Below are positions 26,229 through 34,444 of a stretch of DNA of 64,000 nt, piece by piece. Source of the DNA: Sphingobacteriales bacterium (GTDB taxonomy: Bacteria > Bacteroidota > Bacteroidia > Chitinophagales > UBA2359); contig JADKCK010000110.1 of the NCBI GenBank assembly GCA_016718845.1, forward strand, positions 1-64,000, given 5' to 3'. A program made the position numbers and the translations under genes. The notes under the pieces are model-generated. The model was given only the letters and a program-made list of their open reading frames with translations, was not told the DNA's origin and did not search any database. Each line of letters begins with the position of its first letter. Position 1 is the first letter of the stretch.

Positions 26229-26454
26229 GTTTGTAAATGACTGATAATGAAGCATTTACACAAATTGAAAATCATAAACAATTTTGTTGTGCAAAAGGCA
26301 AGATACGGACTAAGAGAAGGTTTCACACCTGCTATAGAGGGTAGGCAGCAATGCCTGCTCTACTTGACTCTATAAAATCTGTGTCCTAAATAACGCTAAA
26401 ATAGTATTATTTATCCCCCAAAAACCTTTTTTAACTTTTTCTATCTGCCACATA

Positions 26455-26485
26455 TTGTTTTGTCAAAAAAAACGTTTATATTGTG
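26455..26485 (+). promoter_or_regulatory. Promoter and leader shared with the DUF1800 gene (copy 1)
   Basis: TTG at 26455-26457, 19-nt spacer, TATATTGTG at 26477-26485. The flanks from about 26450 to 26500 match 30464-30518 (ACATATTG, GTCAAAAAA, ACGTTTA, TTGTGCCGC, TTGGCAACA). The start codon is at 26532. The rest of the 362-base gap from 26170 holds the terminator and, at about 26336-26375, a weak inverted repeat (GTAGGCA with TGCCTGCTCTAC). Confidence 0.6.
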
Positions 26486-26531
26486 CCGCAATTGGCAACA
26501 GTTCATTTCTTTTTTTAAAAATTTACTTTGT

Positions 26532-28169
26532 ATGAAAAATGCACTTTTTATCCTCACTTTTTTGTTTGTTTCAATTTTAGGTAGCTCCATTTGTGTGTCG
26601 GCACAAAGCCCAACTACCACCATTAGTTTCAACGAATTGCAATACGACTTTGGCACCATTAAACAAGGCGATAATGTAAGCCATATCTTCGTTTTCAAAA
26701 ACACAGGCACCAAGCCATTAATTATCAGTTCGGCAAAAAGCTCGTGTGGCTGTACCGTGCCAGACTATCCCAAAGACCCTATTGCACCAGGGCAAAAAGG
26801 CGAAATATCGGTTATGTTTAACAGCACAGGAAAAGCCGGAACGCAAACAAAAACCATTACCATAAACGCCAACACCGACCCCAACCCCACACGCCTAACC
26901 ATAAAAACAGAGGTTATTTTGACCGATGAAGAATGGGATAAGCTAACCAGCAACCCTTTGCAAGATGCCACCTTGCCCCAAACAACCGAAAACCTCAACA
27001 CCGACCCCGAACTAATAGACGCCATCTTGTTGCCCGAACTAATAGAACCAACACCCGACACTGATGCCACATTACTCCAAACAATCGAAAACCTCAACAC
27101 CGACCCCGAACTAAAAGATGCCATCTTGTTGCCCGATCTAATCAAAACAGCATTTGACACAGATGTAGCAGCTATGTATAATCTACCCAAAGCCACCATT
27201 GAGTTTGAAGAGATGGAATACGACTTTGGCACCATTAAACAAGGCGATAAAGTAAACCATATTTTCGTTTTCAAAAACACAGGTACCGAGCCATTAATTA
27301 TCAGCTCGGCAAAAGGTTCGTGTGGCTGCACCGTACCAAATTACCCCAAAGACTTTATTGCACCAGGGCAAAAAGGCGAAATATCGGTAGAGTTTAGTAG
27401 CGCAGGCAAATCGGGGGCGCAAACAAAAACCGTTACCATAATCGCCAACACCGACCCCAACCCCACACGCATAACTATAAAAGCCTATATTGATGTACCA
27501 CAAAAGGACATTGCCGAAGATTTGCTAACCGAACTGCAATTTGAAGATACCAATTTTGCATTTGGCACCGTTGCCCCCAACGAGCAACTAATCCACACCT
27601 TTAAGTTTAAAAATGTGGGCGAGATGCCTTTTATTTTAGACGGGGCAAACTGCGGCTGCGGCTGTAAAGTGCTTAAACAACCTAAACACCCCATTGCGCC
27701 GGGTAAAAGTGGTAGCATAAAAATAAGCTTAGATAGTACCGAAAAATTAGGCGATTTAGACAAAAAATTGTTTATAAGCGGTAACGTACCTAACAACTTT
27801 TACGAGCTAGGTTTATCTGCCCATGTAGCCGCCACACTAAACACGCCCGAAACAAGCACTCCCGAACATACACACGACCCAAGTTGTGTACCGCCACCGC
27901 CGTCTAAGTTTAGGAGCAACGATGCTAATGCCAACGAAATGGCTATCCGCGTTTACCCAACCGTATCTAGCAATGGTATTGTAAACATTGCCTTACCCAC
28001 CGACAGCAGCCCCGCCAAAATAAGCGTGTTTGATATGAGTGGTAAAATGGTGCTACAAAATGTGCTGCCAACATCGAGCAGTATTGAGCTACCAAACACC
28101 GCAGGCAATTATATTGTGCAAATAGAAACCAACGCCCTAAAAGTAATGCGTAAAGTAGAGCGATACTAA
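26532..28169 (+). CDS. Triple DUF1573 protein with T9SS type A sorting domain
   Basis: 545 residues from the ATG at 26532; the TTG at 26460 lies in the promoter and is rejected. Signal peptide NALFILTFLFVSILGSSIC, cleavage after VSAQ or nearby. Three DUF1573 Ig-like domains: about 30-130 (YDFGTIKQGDNVSHIFVFKN, CGCTVPDYPKDPIAPGQKGE), about 215-318 (nearly identical to the first), and about 330-435, more diverged (FAFGTVAPNEQLIHTFKFKN, CGCGCKV). Domains 1 and 2 are separated by an acidic linker with two copies of a 34-residue repeat (ENLNTDPELIDAILLPELIE). C-terminal sorting domain: IRVYPTVSSNGIVNIALPTD, ISVFDMSGKMV, ELPNTAGNYIVQIE. Likely a secreted or surface-attached envelope protein; the precise role of DUF1573 is unknown. 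Confidence 0.85.
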   Translation: MKNALFILTFLFVSILGSSICVSAQSPTTTISFNELQYDFGTIKQGDNVSHIFVFKNTGTKPLIISSAKSSCGCTVPDYPKDPIAPGQKGEISVMFNSTGKAGTQTKTITINANTDPNPTRLTIKTEVILTDEEWDKLTSNPLQDATLPQTTENLNTDPELIDAILLPELIEPTPDTDATLLQTIENLNTDPELKDAILLPDLIKTAFDTDVAAMYNLPKATIEFEEMEYDFGTIKQGDKVNHIFVFKNTGTEPLIISSAKGSCGCTVPNYPKDFIAPGQKGEISVEFSSAGKSGAQTKTVTIIANTDPNPTRITIKAYIDVPQKDIAEDLLTELQFEDTNFAFGTVAPNEQLIHTFKFKNVGEMPFILDGANCGCGCKVLKQPKHPIAPGKSGSIKISLDSTEKLGDLDKKLFISGNVPNNFYELGLSAHVAATLNTPETSTPEHTHDPSCVPPPPSKFRSNDANANEMAIRVYPTVSSNGIVNIALPTDSSPAKISVFDMSGKMVLQNVLPTSSSIELPNTAGNYIVQIETNALKVMRKVERY

Positions 28170-28240
28170 ATAACTACGAACTTATCGTCTATTTGCAAGG
28201 CAACAAACAAATTGTGCCTATCTTACACAATTTTTTAAGC

Positions 28241-28290
28241 AAAAAAAAAGCGAAAAATGGCAATCGAATGCTGTTTTTCGCTTTTTGTTT
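28241..28290 (+). terminator. Terminator after the DUF1573 gene
   Basis: AAAAAGCGAAAAA (28245-28257) pairs with TTTTTCGCTTTTT (28274-28286), followed by more T. Confidence 0.8.
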
Positions 28291-28987
28291 TTGGTTAGTT
28301 GATACTTATACAACCAACAAAGCTTTGCTTACATGCCCTAAAACACAATTAGCATAGCCCCGCAACATACAAACATAGGTGTTGTCTTTGCTTGCATCTC
28401 TCCTACCCTATTGCGCAACCATTTGCCTCAAGCATACATTTGCCCCACCAATGTATGCCAAGCCCCACACACCACAAACAAACACCCACCTGCCTTGCGC
28501 AAAAAACAAAGGCTTGCATGACAACGCCAGACTGACTTGCGCAGGTAACAAAACAAACCCAGCAAAGGCTAGAAATTTTTGGAAAACTTTGGGCGTTTTA
28601 GAAAATTTCAAAAAACAGAAAAGTTTCCAACTGTTTTCTATTATTTATTTGGAAAATTGAAAGTGGTCGAGTATCTTTGCGGCTGAAAATAAACTTTATC
28701 TATACATACCATAACTTTTACCTGCGAGATTATAACCCCCATATTTTTAAGCAGTGCCGATGGAACTACCCCCGAATTGTGTGTACCTTCTATTAAATAT
28801 TGTGTAACTAAAAACAAAAAGGCAAAAATATTAATACCTACGGAAAAGATGGGATGGCATACTTATGCTATATTTTACTTAACCAAAAACTAAAAGAGTT
28901 AGATTTGCAAATAGGTGTTAATACAACACTAGGCAAAGACATTATAAAAATCAAATCTTGTTAATCTTGTAATCCTGTCAAAAACGC
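28291..28987. other. Gap before the GxxExxY gene
   Basis: About 700 bases. 28291-28640 is A/C-rich with a 93-residue open frame (28379-28660) that I do not accept as a gene. 28648-28680 is a promoter. 28690-28980 shows two short overlapping open stretches, one ending KMGWHTYAIFYLTKN at about 28893 and one reading GKDGMAYLCYILLNQKLKEL and running into the inverted repeat at 28954; they may be remnants of a lost gene but have no homology that I recognise. Confidence 0.4.
28648..28680 (+). promoter_or_regulatory. Strong-looking promoter without an adjacent gene
   Basis: TTTG at 28648-28651, a 20-nt spacer, then TATCTTTGC (28672-28680), a perfect TAnnTTTGC box. The first credible gene on this strand starts 307 nt later, at 28988. 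Confidence 0.65.
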
Positions 28988-29396
28988 ATGCAACACGAAG
29001 AACTAACCAAAATAATAATAGGTTGTGCCTATACAGTGCACAATACATTAGGTGCAGGTTTTTTAGAAAAAGTTTACGAAAACGCCTTGTGCCTAGAACT
29101 CAAAAAACAAGGATTAGATGCCATACAACAACTACCTATCAAAGTATACTACAACAACCAAATTGTAGGAGATTATTATGCCGACATAATGGTCAATAAT
29201 ATCATCATCCTTGAGCTAAAAGCGGTAGATATCTTACATCCAATACACGAAACACAATTGGTAAATTACCTCAATGCTACACGAATAGATATTGGATTGC
29301 TTATCAATTTTGGGCGTTCGGTAGAAGTTAAACGCAAATTTAGACTTTACACAAAAACAAAAATTTAGTCGACAGGATTACAGGATTGACAGGATT
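28954..29396 (+). mobile_element. Putative element: GxxExxY gene between 26-bp imperfect inverted repeats
   Basis: 28954-28979 (AATCTTGTTAATCTTG then TAATCCTGTC) and 29371-29396 (GACAGGATTACAGGATTG then ACAGGATT) are inverted repeats with four differences, bracketing exactly the GxxExxY gene (28988-29368). The same arms recur six times in the array downstream. No transposase or target-site duplication was identified, so mobility is an inference from structure. Confidence 0.55.
28988..29368 (+). CDS. GxxExxY protein (PD-(D/E)XK_3 nuclease-fold family)
   Basis: 126 residues, the normal family length. The defining motif is GFLEKVY (Gly24, Glu27, Tyr30) within NTLGAGFLEKVYENALCLEL. A nuclease-fold core follows: Asp66 in GDYYADIMVN and Glu76-Leu-Lys78 in IIILELKAVD, i.e. 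D...ExK, then HETQLVNYLNATRIDIGLLI and INFGR. The biochemical function of the family is unknown. The gene is enclosed by 26-bp inverted repeats and is followed by five tandem units that keep only its first 40 and last 28 bases. Likely expressed from the promoter at 28648-28680 (inference). Confidence 0.85.
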   Translation: MQHEELTKIIIGCAYTVHNTLGAGFLEKVYENALCLELKKQGLDAIQQLPIKVYYNNQIVGDYYADIMVNNIIILELKAVDILHPIHETQLVNYLNATRIDIGLLINFGRSVEVKRKFRLYTKTKI

Positions 29397-30222
29397 AAAG
29401 TAAAGGCATTGTAAAAATCAAATCTTGTTAATCTTGTAATCCTGTCAAAAACGCATACAACACGAAAAACTAACCCAAATAATAATAGGTTGTGTAGACT
29501 TTACACAAAAACAAAAATTTAGTCGACAGGATTACAGGATTGACAGGATTAAAGTAAAGGTATTGTAAAAATCAAATCTTGTTAATCTTGTAATCCTGTC
29601 AAAAACGCATACAACACGAAAAACTAACCCAAATAATAATAGGTTGTGTAGACTTTACACAAAAACAAAAATTTAGTCGACAGGATTGCAGAATTGACAG
29701 GATTAAAGTAAAGGTATTGTAAAAATCAAATCTTGTTAATCTTGTAATCCTGTCAAAAACGCATACAACACGAAAAACTAACCCAAATAATAATAGGTTG
29801 TGTAGACTTTACACAAAAACAAAAATTTAGTCGACAGGATTACAGGATTGACAGGATTAAAGTAAAGGTATTGTAAAATCAAATCTTGTTAATCTTGTAA
29901 TCCTGTCAAAAACACATGCAACACGAAAAACTAACCAAAATAATAATAGGTTGTGTAGACTTTACACAAAAACAAAAATTTAGTCAACAGGATTACAGGA
30001 TTAACAGGATTAAAGTAAAGGCATTGTAAAAATCAAATCTTGTTAATCTTGTAATCCTGTCAAAAACGCATACAACACGAAAAACTAACCCAAATAATAA
30101 TAGGTTGTGTAGACTTTACACAAAAACAAAAATTTAGTCGACAGGATTGCAGAATTGACAGGATTAAAGTAAAGGTATTGTAAAAATCAAATCTTGTTAA
30201 TCTTGTAATCCTGTCAAAAACG
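29369..30222 (+). repeat. Tandem array of five internally deleted GxxExxY units (154 bp)
   Basis: The block TCGACAGGATT starts at 29369, 29523, 29677, 29831, 29984 and 30138, i.e. a 154-bp period (153 once). Each unit has the inverted-repeat spacer, then the first 40 bases of the GxxExxY gene up to ATAATAATAGGTTGTG, joined directly to its end, TAGACTTTACACAAAAAC onward. The joint is out of frame, and in four of the five units the start ATG has become ATA, so they do not code. In each spacer the two 26-nt arms can fold (for example 29371-29396 with 29421-29446, 24-nt loop), giving six hairpins in a row. Confidence 0.9.
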
Positions 30223-30463
30223 CATGTAACATTTAAATACCCTGCATCACCTTGTAAAATTCACACAAATTTATGTCAACAATAAAAAAATCGTGAAAAC
30301 CTTTGCTTTTATACTCTCTAAAAAAGCAGCGAGCAATAAACCTAAAAATGCCTACTATATGTAATAACAAAACCAATACTTTACCCCTTGTTTGTAGCCC
30401 TAAACCGTTACAAACAAGGGGTATTTTTAGCTAAAAAAACTATTTTCACTTTTTTTTTAGCCC
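30223..30463. other. Gap between the array and the DUF1800 promoter
   Basis: Contains only very short frames, such as a GTG-started 23-residue frame near 30292 (KTFAFILSKKAASNKP), and the terminator at 30382-30427. I see no supported gene. Confidence 0.45.
30382..30427 (+). terminator. Strong terminator downstream of the repeat array
   Basis: 15-bp perfect stem (30382-30396 with 30409-30423), 12-nt loop, followed by TTTT. It would end transcripts crossing the GxxExxY gene and array and shield the DUF1800 promoter. Confidence 0.85.
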
Positions 30464-30469
30464 TACATA

Positions 30470-30501
30470 TTGTTTTTGTGTCAAAAAACGTTTAACTTGT
30501 G
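30470..30501 (+). promoter_or_regulatory. Promoter and leader shared with the DUF1573 gene (copy 2)
   Basis: TTG at 30470-30472, 20-nt spacer, TAACTTGTG at 30493-30501. Similar to 26450-26500 before and after these boxes, including the initially transcribed part TTGTGCCGC and TTGGCAACA. Confidence 0.6.
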
Positions 30502-30555
30502 CCGCTATTTGGCAACAAGCTATTTACCATTTACAACTTACCTAAAAAAAAGCCT

Positions 30556-32286
30556 ATGTTCGGCAATAATCTTAAATACCTACAAACATTGTTGCAAAAA
30601 CAACCTTTGCAACTAATACGGCGCAACATCCCCCCACGCACCGCAACCGAGGCAAGTTTGCTACACCCAACAAACAGCCCCGACCGCCAAATAAACAGCG
30701 GCTTGGCACCTTATACCGGCGAGTGGACACGTACTCAAATAGTGCATCTGCTAAAACGCACTACCTTTGGGGCAAGTAAGCAGCACATTGATGCCTTACT
30801 AAACCTATCGCTGCCCGAAGCCATTAGCCTCCTCTTATACTCCGACGTGGCAGTGCCGCCACCACCCATAAACACCTACAACGGCATCGACGAGCCACCT
30901 ATATTCGACCCCAACGTGCCATTAGGCGAAACATGGGTAAATGCCCCCTACACCGATGAGGTACGGGTAGTAATAGGCAGGTTTATATCGCTAAAAACAT
31001 GGTGGATAGACAATATGCTGTATCAGCCGCTACACATCACCGAAAAAATGATTTTGTTTTGGCACAATCACTTTGCCACACAAGCAGGCGAGCTGTTCGA
31101 GCCGCGTTTTACTTATCGCCACCTATCTATGCTGCGCCAATATGCACTTGGCAATGTGCGCCAAATGGCAAGGGCTGTAACCATTGACCCACAAATGTTG
31201 GTGTACCTAAACGGAGCATTTAACGTAGCCACCGCCCCCGACGAAAATTATGCCCGCGAACTGCAAGAGTTGTTTTGCATTGGCAAAGGTGCCGGCTCGG
31301 GATATACCGAAGACGATGTACAAACCGCCGCACGCGTACTAACAGGCTGGACAGTAAGCGACCTCGATACGTTTCAACCTATCTTTATACCGTTTTTGCA
31401 CGATACCCAAAACAAACAATTTTCGTCGTTTTACAATAATACCCTTATAACAGGGCAAGCAGGTGCCGCAGGCGAAACCGAACTTGACCAAATGCTCGAT
31501 ATGTTGTTTGCTACCACCGAATGCGCCAAATTTATCTGCCGCGAGCTGTATCGTTTTTTTGTGTACCACCAAATAGATGCTAACACCGAAACAAACGTTA
31601 TTGAACCATTAGCCCAAATTTTGCGCGATAACAACTACAACATCTTACCCGCCTTAGAAACTTTGCTGTTAAGCGAACATTTTTTCGACCCACTTAATAG
31701 GGCTGTTGTTATCAAAAGCCCACTCGATTATGTAATAGGCTTGATGCGCGAAGGCGGCGTACAAACCCCTGCCCCACCCTACTACAACGAAAGTTGGTCG
31801 TTGGGTTCATCTATCATCTCGTTTTTGGGCGATTTACAACAAGACCCCGGCGACCCACCTAATGTGGCAGGCTGGCCCGCTTATTATCAAGAACCACAAT
31901 TCGACAAACTCTGGATATCGAGTGTTACACTAACCAACCGCTTGGCACTTATAGATGTGTTGTTATATGGGCTGATGTATGGCGATAATCAAGCCGTAAA
32001 ATTTGATGCCATTACCTACACCCAAACCCTCGATAACCCCAGCGACCCCAATACCCTAATAGCCGAAGCCGCCCGACAATTGTGCATCTACGACCTATCG
32101 GACGAGGTAAAACTACACCTAAAAGGCATTTTGCTAGATAACCAAACTAGCGATTATTATTGGACTTTGGCATGGGAATATTTTGTGGCTAACCCAACTA
32201 ATACCGATGCCATTTCGCTTATTAACTATCGCTTATCGGTTATGTACCAATACCTATTGCACCAAGAAGAATACCAACTGGCGTGA
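30556..32286 (+). CDS. DUF1800 family protein
   Basis: 576 residues from the ATG at 30556; the GTG at 30499 lies in the -7 box and is rejected. DUF1800 features in order: WTRTQIVHLLKRTTFGASKQ at about 67, MILFWHNHFATQ, YRHLSMLRQYALGNVRQMAR, DPQMLVYLNG, NYARELQELFCIGKGAGSGY, AARVLTGWTV, and C-terminal PPNVAGWPAY. No clear signal peptide at the chosen start. DUF1800 proteins nearly always sit next to a DUF1501 gene, as here (145 bp downstream); the biochemical role of the pair is unknown, though an extracytoplasmic role is often assumed. Confidence 0.88.
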   Translation: MFGNNLKYLQTLLQKQPLQLIRRNIPPRTATEASLLHPTNSPDRQINSGLAPYTGEWTRTQIVHLLKRTTFGASKQHIDALLNLSLPEAISLLLYSDVAVPPPPINTYNGIDEPPIFDPNVPLGETWVNAPYTDEVRVVIGRFISLKTWWIDNMLYQPLHITEKMILFWHNHFATQAGELFEPRFTYRHLSMLRQYALGNVRQMARAVTIDPQMLVYLNGAFNVATAPDENYARELQELFCIGKGAGSGYTEDDVQTAARVLTGWTVSDLDTFQPIFIPFLHDTQNKQFSSFYNNTLITGQAGAAGETELDQMLDMLFATTECAKFICRELYRFFVYHQIDANTETNVIEPLAQILRDNNYNILPALETLLLSEHFFDPLNRAVVIKSPLDYVIGLMREGGVQTPAPPYYNESWSLGSSIISFLGDLQQDPGDPPNVAGWPAYYQEPQFDKLWISSVTLTNRLALIDVLLYGLMYGDNQAVKFDAITYTQTLDNPSDPNTLIAEAARQLCIYDLSDEVKLHLKGILLDNQTSDYYWTLAWEYFVANPTNTDAISLINYRLSVMYQYLLHQEEYQLA

Positions 32287-32431
32287 TTTTTAGGCTGTCG
32301 GCTTTTGGCTGTCCGCTGTCCGCTTCAGGCTTCAGTCTGTCCGCTTCAGGCTGTTCCACATCCCCACATCACCACCTCGCCACATCACCATTTCACCACT
32401 TCACCACCACTTCACAATTTCACTTTTGTGT
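32287..32431 (+). repeat. Low-complexity leader before the DUF1501 gene
   Basis: GGCTGTCGGCTTTTGGCTGT then CTGTCCGCTTCAGG twice, followed by an almost G-free tract of CACATCACCA / TTTCACCACTTCACC units (about 32350-32425). A similar tract lies before eno at 40189-40280. Confidence 0.7.
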
Positions 32432-34003
32432 ATGAATCGCAGAAATTTTATTAAAAATACAGGCATGGCAGGTGTTATGCTGCCACTTATGGGCAATTGG
32501 ACCATAAAAGCATTAGCTGCCACACCGCTTACATCTATAGCTCAACTAAGCACCGATACCGACCATGTTTTGGTAATGATACAACTTGGTGGTGGTAACG
32601 ATGGCTTAAACACTTTTGTGCCATTAAACCAATACGATAGGCTACAAAATGCTCGTCCGCAAGTAATTTTGCCCGAAAATAGTTTGTTGTCGCTTACAGG
32701 TGTAAGCGATGCCGCGCTGCACCCTGCCATGGCTGGTATGCAAGCCTTGTATAACGAAGGCAAAATGAGCATTGTTCAGTCGGTGGGCTACCCAAACCCC
32801 GATTACTCGCACTTTAGGTCGTCGGATATTTGGCTAACGGCTGCCAACAGCAACCAATATTTAAATACAGGTTGGATGGGGCGGTATTTGAACTACGAGT
32901 ATCCCAATTTTCCGATGGATTACCCCAATGCCACCATGCCCGACCCCTTGGGTATCGAAATTGGCTATAACCAATCGTTGATGTTTCAGGGACCATTAAC
33001 AGGTATGGGATTTACGATATCCGACCCTCAATCTTTTTACCAAATAGTGCAGGGCATACAATCGCCATTGCCCGACACACCCGCCGCCGAACAGTTGGCT
33101 TATGTGCGCCTTATTGCCCGACAATCGCAGATATACAATGCCGTTATCAGCAGTGCCTATAACAGCATCAATCCTACACAAAACTACCCCGATACCGAAT
33201 TAGCCAACAAGCTAAAAATAGTAGCCCGATTGATAGCCGGCGGTTTAAAATCGAAGGTTTATTTGGTGCATCATAATGGTTTTGATACCCACAGCGACCA
33301 AGTAGCTGACAACCACATCCTTGGCGAACATGCCAATTTGTTGGGCGATTTGTCGGGGGCTATTGGCGCTTTTATGACAGATATAAACGCATTGGGTATC
33401 GGCGACCGCATTATGACCATGACTTTTTCGGAGTTTGGCAGACGTATTATTGCCAACGATAGCAATGGCACCGACCACGGAACAGCCGCACCCATGTTTG
33501 TGGTAGGCAACAAAGTAAATGGCGGTATTGTGGGTAGTAATCCGTTTATACCCCTAAACCCCACCGAAGACGACAACTTGGCAATGCAGCACGATTTTAG
33601 GTCGGTGTATAGCACTATGCTACTCGATTGGTTTTGCGTGCCACCAAGCGATTTAGATAACACTATGTTGCAAGATTTTCCGACCTTACCGCTTATTGGC
33701 TCGTCGGATTGTGTAGGTAGTGGCATACATACACAAAACCAACAAGCTGGTCAATCGTTTATTAGTGCATCGCCCAACCCCATAACCGATTATACCGAAA
33801 TTAGCATAGAAACGGAAGGTGGCTATACTATGGTGCAAATTTTTGATACGTCGGGGCAGTTAATTGCTGTACCTTTAAAAGGTAATTTGGCACGTGGTAC
33901 GCACCGGTTTGGGTTTGCAAGCAATCATCTGCCAGCAGGCATGTACTATTGTCGTTTGCAAAATGGCTCCATACAACAAGTAAAAACATTGGTGAAGATA
34001 TAG
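32432..34003 (+). CDS. DUF1501 family protein with T9SS type A sorting domain
   Basis: 523 residues from the ATG at 32432. The N-terminus NRRNFIKNTGMAGVMLPLMG resembles a Tat-type or atypical signal, as is common in DUF1501. Family motifs: VMIQLGGGNDGLNTFVPLNQ, LHPAMAGMQALYNEGKMSIV, DYSHFRSSDIW, VYLVHHNGFDTHSDQ, MTFSEFGRRIIANDSNGTDH, GTAAPMFVVG, then DFRSVYSTMLLDWF. These suggest an alkaline-phosphatase-like fold, with Asp/His residues as possible metal ligands (inference). The last 80 residues are a T9SS type A domain (ISASPNPITDYTEISIE; VQIFDTSGQLI; LPAGMYYCRLQNG), so the product is exported to the surface. Probably in one operon with the DUF1800 gene. Confidence 0.88.
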   Translation: MNRRNFIKNTGMAGVMLPLMGNWTIKALAATPLTSIAQLSTDTDHVLVMIQLGGGNDGLNTFVPLNQYDRLQNARPQVILPENSLLSLTGVSDAALHPAMAGMQALYNEGKMSIVQSVGYPNPDYSHFRSSDIWLTAANSNQYLNTGWMGRYLNYEYPNFPMDYPNATMPDPLGIEIGYNQSLMFQGPLTGMGFTISDPQSFYQIVQGIQSPLPDTPAAEQLAYVRLIARQSQIYNAVISSAYNSINPTQNYPDTELANKLKIVARLIAGGLKSKVYLVHHNGFDTHSDQVADNHILGEHANLLGDLSGAIGAFMTDINALGIGDRIMTMTFSEFGRRIIANDSNGTDHGTAAPMFVVGNKVNGGIVGSNPFIPLNPTEDDNLAMQHDFRSVYSTMLLDWFCVPPSDLDNTMLQDFPTLPLIGSSDCVGSGIHTQNQQAGQSFISASPNPITDYTEISIETEGGYTMVQIFDTSGQLIAVPLKGNLARGTHRFGFASNHLPAGMYYCRLQNGSIQQVKTLVKI

Positions 34004-34112
34004 TTGCGGGCTACAGGCTTTTGGTTGTTCGATGTTGGCTATATTATCATTTTTCATCACTAAAACTTGTGTAAATACGCAATTGGTAAACACAACTTAC
34101 CGTTAATGTCCG

Positions 34113-34121
34113 TACCTTTGT
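34113..34121 (+). promoter_or_regulatory. -7 box for the small lipoprotein gene
   Basis: TACCTTTGT matches TAnnTTTG, 75 nt before the ATG at 34196. Confidence 0.55.
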
Positions 34122-34195
34122 GCGCCCAAGTTTACACGATTAAATTGGGTTGTGCCTTTTTGTCCAAATGTTAATCTTTCAAAAAGCAAAAAACA

Positions 34196-34369
34196 ATGTT
34201 TTCAAAATTTACTTTCGTTTTTATGTTTGCCGTAGCTGGTATTTTAGTAGCCTGCTCTAACGAGCCTAAACAACCCGAATACAAACAACCCGTACAAGGT
34301 ATTACAGTAAAAAAATCGGACGGTACCGCCCCTGCCGACTCAACAGCAACAACACAACCAGTAAAATAA
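34196..34369 (+). CDS. Small lipoprotein (57 aa)
   Basis: Short frame with a clear lipoprotein signal: SKFTFVFMFAVAGILVAC, lipobox LVAC at residue 20, followed by a 37-residue Pro/Gln/Thr/Lys-rich tail without a globular domain (SNEPKQPEYKQPVQGITVKK). ATG at 34196 preceded by an A-rich stretch, as usual in this phylum; a -7 box lies upstream. 75 bp before another lipoprotein gene with a similar low-complexity region after its Cys, so they may be expressed together. Function unknown. Confidence 0.65.
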   Translation: MFSKFTFVFMFAVAGILVACSNEPKQPEYKQPVQGITVKKSDGTAPADSTATTQPVK

Positions 34370-34444
34370 ATTTGGCTGATAACTGCTAGTTTATATACCT
34401 TGTTATTCATCATTTATTATTTACAACTCATCATTTATAGCTAG

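Noticed and set aside
28379..28660. 93-residue open frame as a gene
   Set aside because: Low-complexity composition, no recognisable domain, no leader, and its end overlaps the promoter at 28648-28680.
29369..30222. CRISPR array
   Set aside because: The period is 154 bp and the would-be spacers are as conserved as the repeats; the unit derives from the neighbouring gene. No cas genes are present.
30499..30555. GTG start for the DUF1800 protein
   Set aside because: It lies inside the -7 box; the ATG at 30556 follows a proper leader.
28680..30560. tRNA or rRNA gene in the gaps
   Set aside because: No cloverleaf or rRNA-like conserved sequence was seen there or in the other gaps.
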